A DNA stretch of 13,562 nt, taken from contig JAIPCS010000085.1 of NCBI GenBank assembly GCA_021738105.1, positions 1-13,562 of the forward strand, written 5' to 3'. The notes beneath the pieces are model-generated. The model saw nothing but the letters and a program-made list of their open reading frames with translations, was not told the DNA's origin and did no database searches. Source of the stretch: Sulfuritalea sp. (GTDB lineage Bacteria; Pseudomonadota; Gammaproteobacteria; Burkholderiales; Rhodocyclaceae). A program made the translations under genes and the position numbers. This document shows positions 1-7,876 of the stretch, in pieces; positions within the stretch are counted from its first letter, which is position 1, and each line of letters opens with the position of its first letter.

Positions 1-1044
1 CCCTCCGACGACCTGGTCGAGTGGATACTTAAAACCGTTCCGACCATGGGTGCCGGCTGGTGCCCGCCGGGCATCCTCGGTGTCGGTATCGGCGGCACCC
101 CGGGAAAAGCCATGCTGCTGGCCAAAGAGGCCATCATGGCGCCGGTGGATATCCAGGACCTCAAGCAAAAAGCGGCAACGGGCGAAAAACTCGACCGCAC
201 CGAAGAACTGCGCCTCGAACTTTACGAAAAGGTCAATGCACTGGGCATCGGCGCACAAGGCCTCGGCGGCCTGACCACGGTACTCGACGTCAAGGTGCTC
301 GACTACCCGACACATGCCGCCAACCTGCCCGTGGCACTGATTCCCAACTGTGCCGCCACCCGTCACATCCATTTCCATCTGGACGGTTCCGGCCCTGCCA
401 GGCTGCAGCCGCCCAGCCTCGAAGACTGGCCCAAGGTGACCTGGCAGGCAGACGCTGCCACGGCCGCGCGAGTCGACCTCAACAGCCTGACCAAAGCCCA
501 GGTCGCGGCTTGGACGCCCGGCCAAAAACTGCTCTTGAACGGAAAGATGCTCACCGGTCGCGACGCCGCCCACAAGCGCATCGCCGACATGCTGGCAAAG
601 GGCGAAACGCTGCCCGTGGATTTCACCAACAGGGTGATCTACTACGTCGGCCCGGTCGATCCAGTAGGCGACGAAGTGGTGGGTCCCGCCGGTCCCACCA
701 CCGCCACACGCATGGACAAGTTCACCCGCATGATGCTGGAACAGACCGGCCTGATCTCCATGATCGGCAAAGCCGAACGTGGTCCGACAGCGATCGAGGC
801 GATCAAGGACAACAAGTCAGCCTATCTGATGGCCGTCGGCGGAGCGGCCTATCTTGTCGCCAAAGCCATTCAGTCGGCCAAAGTCGTCGGCTTTGCCGAC
901 CTCGGCATGGAAGCGATCTACGAGTTCGAGGTGAAGGACATGCCGGTAACGGTCGCGGTTGATTCATCGGGTAGCTCGGTGCACATCACGGGACCCAGGG
1001 AATGGCAGGCAAAGATCGGGCGGATCCCGGTCAAGGTCGCTTGA
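1..1044 (+). CDS. Class I fumarate hydratase (4Fe-4S), C-terminal part, 5' end outside the window
   Basis: The frame is open from base 1 and gives 347 residues, so the start lies upstream; the ATG at 46 is internal. Class I fumarases interconvert fumarate and malate in the TCA cycle with an oxygen-sensitive 4Fe-4S cluster held by three cysteines. Two cysteines in the right contexts are visible: one in GAGWCPPG (codon 21 of the visible frame) and one in PNCAATRH, 96 residues later, which fits the family spacing. The first ligand would be upstream. The end of the protein is the fumarase C-terminal (beta) domain, with the GPAGPTTATRMD segment and a conserved VAVDSSG stretch near the stop. A full two-domain FumA-like enzyme is about 500-550 residues, so roughly a third is missing. 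The related L(+)-tartrate dehydratase has separate subunits and is less likely, since this frame joins both parts. murI follows after 53 bp on the same strand. Confidence 0.93.
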   Translation, partial: PSDDLVEWILKTVPTMGAGWCPPGILGVGIGGTPGKAMLLAKEAIMAPVDIQDLKQKAATGEKLDRTEELRLELYEKVNALGIGAQGLGGLTTVLDVKVLDYPTHAANLPVALIPNCAATRHIHFHLDGSGPARLQPPSLEDWPKVTWQADAATAARVDLNSLTKAQVAAWTPGQKLLLNGKMLTGRDAAHKRIADMLAKGETLPVDFTNRVIYYVGPVDPVGDEVVGPAGPTTATRMDKFTRMMLEQTGLISMIGKAERGPTAIEAIKDNKSAYLMAVGGAAYLVAKAIQSAKVVGFADLGMEAIYEFEVKDMPVTVAVDSSGSSVHITGPREWQAKIGRIPVKVA

Positions 1045-1068
1045 GCCCCGCCTGACGCAAACACACGA

Positions 1069-1093
1069 GCCGTCTCGCCAGCGCCGACTTTTT
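1069..1093 (+). repeat. Dispersed repeat, copy A, directly upstream of murI
   Basis: The core GCCGTCTCGCCAGCGCCGAC at 1069-1088 is followed by five T. It differs by one base from the consensus of the other three copies (10817, 10862, 11694). It fills the place of the ribosome binding site, ending five bases before the murI ATG. No clear Shine-Dalgarno sequence is seen between it and the ATG. Confidence 0.8.
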
Positions 1094-1097
1094 CAGA

Positions 1098-1859
1098 ATG
1101 ATCGGCGTTTTCGATTCAGGCCTGGGTGGACTGTCTGTCCTGGCGGCGCTGACAGACAGCTTGCCCAGAGCCGATTTTGTCTATTACGCCGACACCGCAT
1201 ACATGCCCTATGGCAGCCGGACAGAAGACTTCATTACCCGGCGCGTGCTTGAAATCGGCGAGCACCTGGTCGACCAGGGGTGCGGCATGCTGGTGGTTGC
1301 CTGCAACACAGCCACGGCTGCGGCGGTGCATACCCTGCGTGCAGCACACCGGACTATTCCAGTCATCGGTATCGAACCCGGCATCAAGCCTGCGGCGTTG
1401 GCGTCGAAAACGCGCCGCATCGCGGTACTGGCCACCGAGTCAACGGCTCGCAGCGAACGGCTGGCACGCTTGATCCGAGAACACGCGGCGAATGTTGACG
1501 TACGGATCGTGCCGTGTCCGGGCTGGGCCACCCACGTTGAACAACTGCAACTCGACGACCCGGCGCTGGCAGCGGATATCCGCGATCGCGTCGAGCCTTT
1601 GCTGGCTCAGGAGGTCGATACCATTGTGCTCGGCTGCACGCATTACAGTTTTCTCAAACCGTTGCTGGTCGACATTGTTGGCGCACGCGCGCAACTAATC
1701 GACGTGTCGGAGGCGGTTGCGCGCCAGACAAACAAAATGGCGGGCGGTCTCGGCCTGGGTCAAGGTCGCCTGATTCTCCAGGCATCCTCCCATCCGGAAA
1801 GATTGCACGCTGCCCTGCCCAGACTTGCCCTGCACAGACTCATGCATCGCAATGCCTGA
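1098..1859 (+). CDS. murI: Glutamate racemase
   Basis: MurI converts L-glutamate to D-glutamate for peptidoglycan precursor synthesis in the cytoplasm. The 253-residue protein has the family layout. The N-terminal GVFDSGLGGLSV carries the catalytic-site Asp6-Ser7. Cys69 in VACNTATA and Cys180 in LGCTHY are the two acid/base cysteines, and His182 follows the second. Length is typical for the family (about 260). The ATG at 1098 is chosen because the conserved N-terminus begins right there. The gene follows the fumarase by 53 bp and may be co-transcribed with it. The start lacks a convincing Shine-Dalgarno sequence: the bases in front belong to a dispersed repeat ending in a T run. No fusion or missing key residue is seen. 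Confidence 0.96.
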   Translation: MIGVFDSGLGGLSVLAALTDSLPRADFVYYADTAYMPYGSRTEDFITRRVLEIGEHLVDQGCGMLVVACNTATAAAVHTLRAAHRTIPVIGIEPGIKPAALASKTRRIAVLATESTARSERLARLIREHAANVDVRIVPCPGWATHVEQLQLDDPALAADIRDRVEPLLAQEVDTIVLGCTHYSFLKPLLVDIVGARAQLIDVSEAVARQTNKMAGGLGLGQGRLILQASSHPERLHAALPRLALHRLMHRNA

Positions 1860-1912
1860 ATCCTTCGCCCAAGCGGATTTTCGATGGATATACGTCTACT
1901 ACTTCCGTCATA

Positions 1913-1937
1913 GCGGGTCGTCTACCGGACGCCCCGC
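1913..1937. other. Stem-loop in the murI to receiver-gene gap
   Basis: GCGGG and CGTC, separated by one base, pair with GACG and CCCGC, also separated by one base, around a 5-nt loop. This is a 9-bp stem with one T/C mismatch, 54 bp after the murI stop. No T run follows on either strand, so it is not a canonical intrinsic terminator. It may still end murI transcription or act as an mRNA structure. The rest of the 298-bp gap (1860-2157) shows no gene or clear promoter to me. Confidence 0.4.
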
Positions 1938-2157
1938 CTGAATCGATCTGATGAAAGACCACACTCAAAGTACGACCTAGCTTATTATTCCCGGCCCGCT
2001 TCCTGAAAACTCACGCCGAGCATGGCGTAATCTCGAGGAAGTTCCATGCTTTAGGGGTGCGACCACTCTGATGCTGTTTTGGCGAAGCTGCATTTGCCGA
2101 GAGCTTCTGCATCTGGCGCTTGTGCCACTCAGTTTTACTGTAAAGAAAGTCTGTCAG

Positions 2158-2526
2158 ATGCCTGTCTCGATCCTTGTCGTTGATGATTCGCCCATTGCAC
2201 GCAAGATGTTGATACGAGCCTTGCCGTCAAACTGGGATGTTGAAATAGCCCAGGCCGGAACAGGCGCAGAAGCATTGGCCGCCTACCGGTCCGGCAAAGT
2301 GGATGTCATGTTCCTCGATCTGACCATGCCGGAAATGGATGGTTACGAGGTCCTCGAAACGCTGCGTCATGAAGGACTCAATTGCCTCGTTATCGTAGTT
2401 TCTGCCGATGTGCAACCGCAGGCGCAAGAACGGGTGCTCAATCTCGGCGCGATATCGTTCATCAAAAAACCGGTCGATGCGCTGAAGATTGAAGCCGTTC
2501 TCAAGCAGTATGGAATCCAGGTGTAG
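2158..2526 (+). CDS. Single-domain response regulator (CheY-like receiver)
   Basis: This is a 122-residue stand-alone receiver domain with no output domain. It has the acidic pair Asp9-Asp10 (VVDDSP), the phospho-acceptor Asp54 in FLDLTMPEMDG, Ser82 at the switch Thr/Ser position and the conserved Lys104 in KKP. The ATG at 2158 is chosen because the fold begins at MPVSILVVDDS. An in-frame ATG at 2071 would add 29 residues unlike any receiver N-terminus. Only a weak purine stretch (AAAGAAAG) precedes the chosen start. The stop is four bases before the next gene, which encodes a CheC-type phosphatase, so the receiver is probably that enzyme's substrate. No histidine kinase or CheA is adjacent, so the phosphodonor is unknown. 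It could serve flagellar switching or an unrelated signalling branch. Confidence 0.92.
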   Translation: MPVSILVVDDSPIARKMLIRALPSNWDVEIAQAGTGAEALAAYRSGKVDVMFLDLTMPEMDGYEVLETLRHEGLNCLVIVVSADVQPQAQERVLNLGAISFIKKPVDALKIEAVLKQYGIQV

Positions 2527-2530
2527 ATCA

Positions 2531-3130
2531 ATGCTGACCCAGGACCAGGAAGAAGCCCTGCAGGAAATCGCCAACATCGGCATGGGCCAGGCCGGGGCCT
2601 CGATCGCCCAGGTGCTCGACCATTTTGTCGTCTTGTCCATTCCACGCATCGCCTTCCTGCACCCCGAAAACCTGGCCGACGAGTTAAAGCGCACTGTAGG
2701 AGAAGGACCCGCATCAGCGGTTCGGCAGGCATTTCACAGTGACATGTCCGGCGAAGCAATCGTCATTTTCGGAGACCAGCGCTGCAGCGACCTGGCAGAT
2801 CTGATGGGGCATGAAAAACAACTGGATCACGCCGCCGAAATAGAAATTCTGCTGGATATGACCAACATTCTGGTCGGCGCATGCCTGGGTGGAATTACCG
2901 AGCAGTTAAAGACCGACATCGGCTTCTCGGCACCATCGTTGCTCGCCGACCACGTACCGATGTCGGATCTTCTGACAATCGGCAATGTGTCCTGGCAGAA
3001 TGCGCTGCTGGTTGAAGTTAACTTCCGCCTGGAAAAGCGCAGCTTTGCCTGTCATCTCATCATGCTGATGGCTGAAGAAGAGATCAAGGCGCTGGCCGCC
3101 GCACTTGACAGATTCCTGGAAACCTTCTGA
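2531..3130 (+). CDS. CheC-family phospho-receiver phosphatase
   Basis: CheC/CheX/FliY proteins dephosphorylate CheY-P. The 199-residue protein shows both CheC half-motifs. The first is ExxN in LQEIANIGMG (residues 10-19), followed 22 residues later by Pro in LSIP. The second is DMTN, again followed 22 residues later by Pro in SAP. The spacing Asn-X22-Pro is kept in both. The acidic residue that acts in catalysis is Glu in the first half but Asp in the second, so the second site may be weak or altered. The start at 2531 has an AGGTG seven bases upstream and lies four bases after the receiver stop. The stop overlaps the next ATG by one base (TGATG), which indicates translational coupling. Substrate assignment to the upstream receiver is inferred from the operon. 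Confidence 0.85.
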   Translation: MLTQDQEEALQEIANIGMGQAGASIAQVLDHFVVLSIPRIAFLHPENLADELKRTVGEGPASAVRQAFHSDMSGEAIVIFGDQRCSDLADLMGHEKQLDHAAEIEILLDMTNILVGACLGGITEQLKTDIGFSAPSLLADHVPMSDLLTIGNVSWQNALLVEVNFRLEKRSFACHLIMLMAEEEIKALAAALDRFLETF

Positions 3131-4188
3131 TGAAGGAAACCAGCCAGGAGAAAAGCGGGCCATCCCTGGAATTGCTGGACTTCGTGGTTGACCGTCTAGA
3201 GGTGGGTATCTTCGCAGTTGATACGGACATGAACATCGTGCTGTGGAACCGCTTCATGGGAGTCCACAGTAAAAAGTCCGCCGCCGACGTTTGCGGGCGA
3301 AATTTGTTCGAGTGCTTTCCTGATCTCCCCGTCGCCTGGCTGGAAAAGAAAATCCGCAGCGTGTTCGTATTGAAGAATTTCGCATTTACTTCGTGGGAAC
3401 AACGTCCGTTCCTGTTTCGATTCAAGCACAACCGGCCGATCACCGGCGGCATCGAATCAATGCACCAGAACTGTACGTTTCTTCCGGTCAAAAATGGCTC
3501 CGGAGAAGTGAAAAACGTCTGCATCACCGTGTTCGACTTTACCGATACCGCCCTGTATCAGCATCAACTGACGAATGCGATCGCGCAACTCGATCGCGAC
3601 AAGAAAGTCCAGAAGGAACTCATCGCCGAACTGGAAAAAGCCCAGGACGCACTGCAGCAGCTTGCCAGTTCTGATGCGCTGACCGGCCTGGCCAATCGAC
3701 GCTGTTTCGACAAGAATCTTGGCGCTGAATGGCGAAGAGGTGCCCGTGACCACGCACCGCTTTCTCTGCTGATGATCGATGTGGACTATTTCAAGCTCTA
3801 TAACGATACCTATGGTCACCAGCAAGGTGATACGTGTCTTCGACTGGTAGCCTCATCCATCGCCGGCGCGGATCTGCGTGAATCGGATACCGCGGCACGC
3901 TACGGCGGTGAAGAATTTGCCGTCATCCTGCCGGGCACCACGGCCGAAGGCGCGCGCAATGTCGGAGAACGCATCAGAAGATTCGTGGAGGAACTGAAAA
4001 TACCTCACAGCACGTCCGATGTATCGAATATCGTCAGCATCAGCGTGGGCTCGGCCACCATGCTGCCGGTCATCGGCCTCGCTGAAGCGGAGCTTGTCGC
4101 CGCCGCGGACCTGGCGCTTTACCGCGCCAAAAACGAGGGACGCAATCGTGTGGTCGGAATCAGCGGCGACACGGTCGATATCAGTTAA
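3130..4188 (+). CDS. PAS-GGDEF diguanylate cyclase
   Basis: This protein is predicted to make cyclic di-GMP from two GTP. The 352 residues contain a PAS-like sensor domain (about 14-140, with a VGIFAVDTDMNIVLWN opening), a linking helix rich in K/E/Q (about 143-180) that probably forms the dimer coiled coil, and a GGDEF domain (about 180-345). The active-site motif is GGEEF at 259-263. The metal-binding Asp217 sits in LLMIDVDYFKLYND. The inhibitory I-site RxxD (RESD, 250-253) is present five residues before GGEEF, so product feedback is expected. No membrane segment is seen, so the protein is cytoplasmic. It is coupled to the CheC-type gene by a one-base overlap. The PAS ligand is not predictable from sequence; no heme- or FAD-diagnostic motif is obvious. 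Confidence 0.93.
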   Translation: MKETSQEKSGPSLELLDFVVDRLEVGIFAVDTDMNIVLWNRFMGVHSKKSAADVCGRNLFECFPDLPVAWLEKKIRSVFVLKNFAFTSWEQRPFLFRFKHNRPITGGIESMHQNCTFLPVKNGSGEVKNVCITVFDFTDTALYQHQLTNAIAQLDRDKKVQKELIAELEKAQDALQQLASSDALTGLANRRCFDKNLGAEWRRGARDHAPLSLLMIDVDYFKLYNDTYGHQQGDTCLRLVASSIAGADLRESDTAARYGGEEFAVILPGTTAEGARNVGERIRRFVEELKIPHSTSDVSNIVSISVGSATMLPVIGLAEAELVAAADLALYRAKNEGRNRVVGISGDTVDIS

Positions 4189-4256
4189 CTCGTGCGATTG
4201 CCAGCACTGGCGTAGCGATCACGGTAGCGCCTGACACCGGATACATTGCCGAACGA

Positions 4257-6464
4257 TCAGCGTCGCTGGGCGCCGATCACTCCGGGCACTTCGCGCAAGG
4301 CAGACAAGGCTTTTTGCAGGGCCTCCGTACCTGAAAGTTCGACGGTAAAGGCCATATGCGCAATGCCGGCTTTTGACTGGGTTTTGACCGCCGTGACATT
4401 GATTTTTTCACGCGACAGTACGTCGGAAATATCGCGCAACAGTCCCTGCCTGTCGCCTGCGTCGACGATCAGGTCGACCGAGTAGACCGCGGCCGCTTTC
4501 TCACCCCATTCGACACTGATCACTCGCTCGGGATTGCGTGTCGCCATGTTGCGGTAGTTGACGCAGTCAACACGATGTATGGATATCCCTTTGCCACGGG
4601 TGACGAAACCAATGATGGCGTCCGGCGGCATCGGCTTGCAGCACAGACCGACCTGCGTCAGCAGTTTGTCCACACCCGCCACCAGAATCCGGCTGTCACC
4701 GACACGGCTCTTGCGCATCTGGATCTCGGGTTCGGGCGCCGCCGGCTCGACCTCGCCGCGCAATGCCGTATCAATGGCCCGCATGCCGAGCTCGCCCCGC
4801 GCCGCCGCAAGAAACATCGCGTCAGCGCTTTTCAAGCCGAGCTTGACCGCAAGTTCGTCAAGATTGGCCTGGCTCTGACCTTCGCGCTGAAGTTCGCGGG
4901 TCACCAGTACGCGTCCCTGCGTCAGCAGTTCGGCCTTGTCCTGCGCCGCAAACCATTGCCGCACTTTCGAACGCGCGTGCGAGGTGACCAGATAGGACTG
5001 ATTCGGGTTGAGCCAGTCGCGCGAGGGGCCGCCGCTCTTGTTCGCCACCACTTCCACACGCTGACCGTTCTGCAGCGCCGTATTCAGCGGCACCATGTGG
5101 CCGTCGATCTTTGCACCACGACATCGATGCCCGAGATCCGTATGCAGTCGATAGGCAAAATCCAGTGCCGTGGCCCCGCGCGGCAAGTCGATCACCCGGT
5201 CCTGTGGCGTCAGCACGTAAATGATGTCGTCCAGCGCAGCACGTTTGAATTGCTGCACCCATTCCGCAGAGTCGGCAATTTCGTCACGCCACGACAACAA
5301 CTGGCGCAGCCAGGAAATCTTGTCTTCATACGCGCCGCTGGCCTTCGTCGAACTGCCGGACTCCTTGTAGCGCCAGTGGGCAGCCACGCCCAGCTCGGCG
5401 TGTTCATGCATTTCCCGGGTGCGGATCTGAACCTCGAGCGAGCGGCCTTCTTCATCTTCGACGGCCGTGTGGAGCGAACGGTAGAAATTACCCTTGGGGT
5501 GCGAAATGTAGTCGTCGAATTCGCCATGGATCGGCTGCCAGATGTGGTGCACGATGCCCAGTGCGGTGTAGCAATCCTTGACGTCGTCGACAATGATGCG
5601 CAGCGCGCGCACGTCATAGACCTTGTCGAAATCGATATCCTTGCCACGCATCTTGTTCCAGATGCTGTAGATGTGCTTGGGCCGGCCATAAATTTCAGCC
5701 GTCACCCCGGCGGCACCGATTTCCGCCTTCAGGCGCCCCACCGCTTCGACGATGAAGCTCTCGCGCCCGCGACGCCTTTCGTCGAGCATTTTGGCGATGC
5801 GCTTGTAGGTCGCGGGCTCCAGATACCGGAATGCAAGGTCTTCGAGTTCCCACTTGACATGCCAGATGCCGAGCCGGTTGGCCAGTGGCGCATAGATCAG
5901 CAGGCTCTCCCGCGCCATTTCATCCCGCTCGGCTCCGGGTTGATCGTTCAGAAAACGCAAGGTCTGCACCCGACTGGCAAGACGCAGCAACACCACGCGG
6001 ATGTCATCCACCATGGCCAGCAGCATCTTGCGCAGGATCTCGGTCTGCGCCTTGACTTCGGCGACATCCTCGCCGGATCCGGCGCCGCCTTCCGCCGCTG
6101 CGCGTGTCAGGGGACGTAGCCGGCCGAGGCGATGCAGCCCGGCCACCAACGCCGCCACCGTATCGCCAAAGCCGACTTTCAGCGATTCGTTGCAGTCCGG
6201 TACATGTTCGTTGGCGGCAAACAGCAAGGCGGCAATACGCGCGTCGGCATCGAGCTCCAGCGACGCCACAATCAGGGCCATGCCTTGCGCGTGTTGCAGT
6301 ACCGGCTCGTCGGTGCCGAGCCGCTTCTCGGCATAGGACTCACGCGCCAAGTCCAGTGCCGCGTCGACTTGCGCCGACATTTCCGGCGACAGACCGAGGC
6401 ACAATTGGGACAGAACGTCGGTTTCGCCGTTTGACTGCTGAAGGGAATGCACTACAGAGACCAT
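4257..6464 (-). CDS. relA: RelA-type (p)ppGpp synthetase with inactive hydrolase domain
   Basis: The 735-residue protein has the long RelA/SpoT layout. It has a pseudo-hydrolase domain (about 30-200), a synthetase domain (about 220-350, with YGRPKHIYSIWNKM, the YDVRALRI strand and catalytic Glu344 in LEVQIRT), TGS (about 413-473), a zinc-finger region with Cys608-Cys609 (GLCCKPMPPD) and a C-terminal ACT domain (about 655-733). In active hydrolases the HD pair lies in an AALLHD context. Here the matching stretch reads AALLFAANEH, so metal binding and hydrolysis should be lost. This marks it as a ribosome-associated monofunctional RelA rather than bifunctional SpoT/Rel. Length matches E. coli RelA (744). 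The ATG at 6464 has no obvious Shine-Dalgarno sequence, and a 14-bp palindrome lies 17 bases upstream. It is convergent with the GGDEF gene, with 68 bp between the stops. Confidence 0.96.
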   Translation of the reverse strand: MVSVVHSLQQSNGETDVLSQLCLGLSPEMSAQVDAALDLARESYAEKRLGTDEPVLQHAQGMALIVASLELDADARIAALLFAANEHVPDCNESLKVGFGDTVAALVAGLHRLGRLRPLTRAAAEGGAGSGEDVAEVKAQTEILRKMLLAMVDDIRVVLLRLASRVQTLRFLNDQPGAERDEMARESLLIYAPLANRLGIWHVKWELEDLAFRYLEPATYKRIAKMLDERRRGRESFIVEAVGRLKAEIGAAGVTAEIYGRPKHIYSIWNKMRGKDIDFDKVYDVRALRIIVDDVKDCYTALGIVHHIWQPIHGEFDDYISHPKGNFYRSLHTAVEDEEGRSLEVQIRTREMHEHAELGVAAHWRYKESGSSTKASGAYEDKISWLRQLLSWRDEIADSAEWVQQFKRAALDDIIYVLTPQDRVIDLPRGATALDFAYRLHTDLGHRCRGAKIDGHMVPLNTALQNGQRVEVVANKSGGPSRDWLNPNQSYLVTSHARSKVRQWFAAQDKAELLTQGRVLVTRELQREGQSQANLDELAVKLGLKSADAMFLAAARGELGMRAIDTALRGEVEPAAPEPEIQMRKSRVGDSRILVAGVDKLLTQVGLCCKPMPPDAIIGFVTRGKGISIHRVDCVNYRNMATRNPERVISVEWGEKAAAVYSVDLIVDAGDRQGLLRDISDVLSREKINVTAVKTQSKAGIAHMAFTVELSGTEALQKALSALREVPGVIGAQRR

Positions 6465-6481
6465 GTGTGAATTATCCCACG

Positions 6482-6495
6482 CGTTTCATGAAACG
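6482..6495. promoter_or_regulatory. Perfect 14-bp palindrome upstream of relA
   Basis: CGTTTCATGAAACG is a perfect inverted repeat with no spacer. It lies 17 bp from the relA start codon in the 205-bp divergent region shared with the reductase gene. Its form fits a dimeric regulator's operator; which protein would bind is unknown. It could be chance. Confidence 0.4.
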
Positions 6496-6621
6496 GTTTT
6501 TCAGGCCATTGGCGGATCGACAGCCAAGCCATTCAAACCGGGAATCGTGTGACCGATTTCGGAGAAAAGCCGCGACGAGGCTTGAAAGTGTCACAGCGGG
6601 TCCCCACATGCTTTAACAGAT

Positions 6622-6634
6622 CGCCTTGAAGGCG
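6622..6634. promoter_or_regulatory. 13-bp inverted repeat upstream of the reductase gene
   Basis: CGCCTT and AAGGCG flank a single central G, 35 bp before the ATG at 6670. It could be an operator for the Old Yellow Enzyme gene, since such genes are often controlled by dimeric repressors. No convincing -35/-10 pair was found around it. Confidence 0.3.
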
Positions 6635-6669
6635 GCCCTTCCCTGCCCACCCCCACGGTACAAATTACC

Positions 6670-7761
6670 ATGCCCAATTTGTTCAGCGAACTGCGCGTCG
6701 GCGCCCTGACCACCCCAAACCGGATTTTCATGGCCCCGCTGACCCGCAGCCGCGCCGGCGTAGAGCACATCGCCAATGCGATGATGGCCGAGTACTACGC
6801 CCAACGCGCCAGCGCAGGACTATTGATCGCCGAGGCCACCATGGTCATGGAGGGCAACTCGGCCTTCTGGAAGGAACCCGGCATCTACTCGCCCGCACAG
6901 ATCGCCGGATGGAAATTGGTGACCGATGCCGTTCATGCCGCTGGCGGCCGTATCTTTCTGCAAATCTGGCATGGCGGCCGGGCCTGCCATCCCCTGTTCA
7001 ACGGCGGTGTCCAGCCTGTCGGCGCCAGCGCCATCGCCATCAGCGGTGACGAGGTGCATACCCCGGAGGGCAAGAAACCCCAGGTGATTCCCCGCGTTCT
7101 GCGCGACGACGAACTGCCGGGCATCGTCAACGGTTTCCGCCGGGCGGCCGAAAATGCCAAAGCCGCCGGCTTCGATGGCGTGGAAGTGCATGGCGCCAAC
7201 GGCTATCTGCTCGATCAATTCCTGCGTGACGGAAGCAACAAACGTGACGGCGCCTACGGCGGTTCGTTAGAGAACAGAGCACGCCTGATGTTCGAAGTCA
7301 TCGAAGCGGTCAGCCAGGTCTGGGGCAGTGATAGGGTGGGTCTGCGCATTTCGCCATTGAACAGCTTCAACGACATGAAAGACAGCGACCCGATCGGCCT
7401 CGCCACCTGGCTCGCGACCCAACTCAACACGTTCAACCTGGCCTATCTGCACCTGATGCGGGGCGACTTTTTCGGACGACAGAAAGGCGACCTGATGAGC
7501 CCGGTTCGGGCCAATTACCACGGCGTTCTGGTCGGCAACATGGGCTATTCGCCGGAGGAAGCCGAAACAGCGATTGCAGATGGAAAACTGGACGCAGTGG
7601 CTTTCGGCAAAAACTTTCTGGCCAATCCCGACTTGCCCGCGCGCATCAAGGCAAAGGCTGAACTGAACCCACCCAATGCCGCCACCTTTTATACACCGGG
7701 CCCGGAAGGCTATACCGACTATCCGGTGATGCAAACGCCAATGGAAGAATCGCTCAGCTGA
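6670..7761 (+). CDS. Old Yellow Enzyme-family FMN ene-reductase (NemA-like)
   Basis: This predicted cytoplasmic FMN flavoprotein reduces activated C=C bonds (enals, enones, maleimides) and sometimes nitro compounds or nitrate esters with NAD(P)H. The 363 residues form one TIM barrel. It has the N-terminal PNRIFMAPLTRSRA, IWHGGR (99-104), the substrate-binding pair His174 and Asn177 in VHGANGYLLDQF with Tyr179, FMN-contacting Arg226 in GLRISP, and AFGKNFLANPDL near the end. A conserved segment that often reads NKRTDxYGG is NKRDGAYGG here. The ATG at 6670 fits the family N-terminus, but no clear Shine-Dalgarno sequence precedes it. The gene is transcribed away from relA. The exporter gene follows after 115 bp, which suggests but does not prove a link to an electrophile or xenobiotic response. 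The physiological substrate cannot be read from sequence. Confidence 0.94.
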   Translation: MPNLFSELRVGALTTPNRIFMAPLTRSRAGVEHIANAMMAEYYAQRASAGLLIAEATMVMEGNSAFWKEPGIYSPAQIAGWKLVTDAVHAAGGRIFLQIWHGGRACHPLFNGGVQPVGASAIAISGDEVHTPEGKKPQVIPRVLRDDELPGIVNGFRRAAENAKAAGFDGVEVHGANGYLLDQFLRDGSNKRDGAYGGSLENRARLMFEVIEAVSQVWGSDRVGLRISPLNSFNDMKDSDPIGLATWLATQLNTFNLAYLHLMRGDFFGRQKGDLMSPVRANYHGVLVGNMGYSPEEAETAIADGKLDAVAFGKNFLANPDLPARIKAKAELNPPNAATFYTPGPEGYTDYPVMQTPMEESLS

Positions 7762-7876
7762 ACCGAGTTTGAGCGAGTGGCGGGGTCGGGGCAGATCGAG
7801 CCGGACGAATGCGGTTTCCTGATACCGAATGTCAGGGCGCGTTGTTGCCAGTGCGGATAGACTCCGGCAGGTGAAC

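Noticed and set aside
46..1044. ATG at 46 as the fumarase start
   Set aside because: The frame is open to base 1 and the upstream codons continue the conserved fumarase sequence; the ATG is internal.
2078..2100. Sigma54-like TGGC...TTGC before the receiver gene
   Set aside because: The GG and GC elements are not 10 bp apart in any register, so it does not fit a -24/-12 promoter.
4193..4225. Possible reverse copy of the dispersed repeat (GCACTGGCG...)
   Set aside because: Only about eight consecutive bases agree; the rest does not align.
4189..4256. Hairpin GCCAG-CA-CTGGC (4200-4211) as a bidirectional terminator between the GGDEF gene and relA
   Set aside because: The stem is five bases around a two-base loop and no T run follows on either strand.
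4575..6119. 514-codon open frame on the plus strand
   Set aside because: It is opposite relA, matches no family, and is rich in His/Gln/Arg as expected of an antisense shadow in GC-rich DNA.
7815..7836. CCTGA/TCAGG inverted repeat before the transporter gene
   Set aside because: Five-bp arms with a nine-base gap and no linked promoter; too short to support a function.
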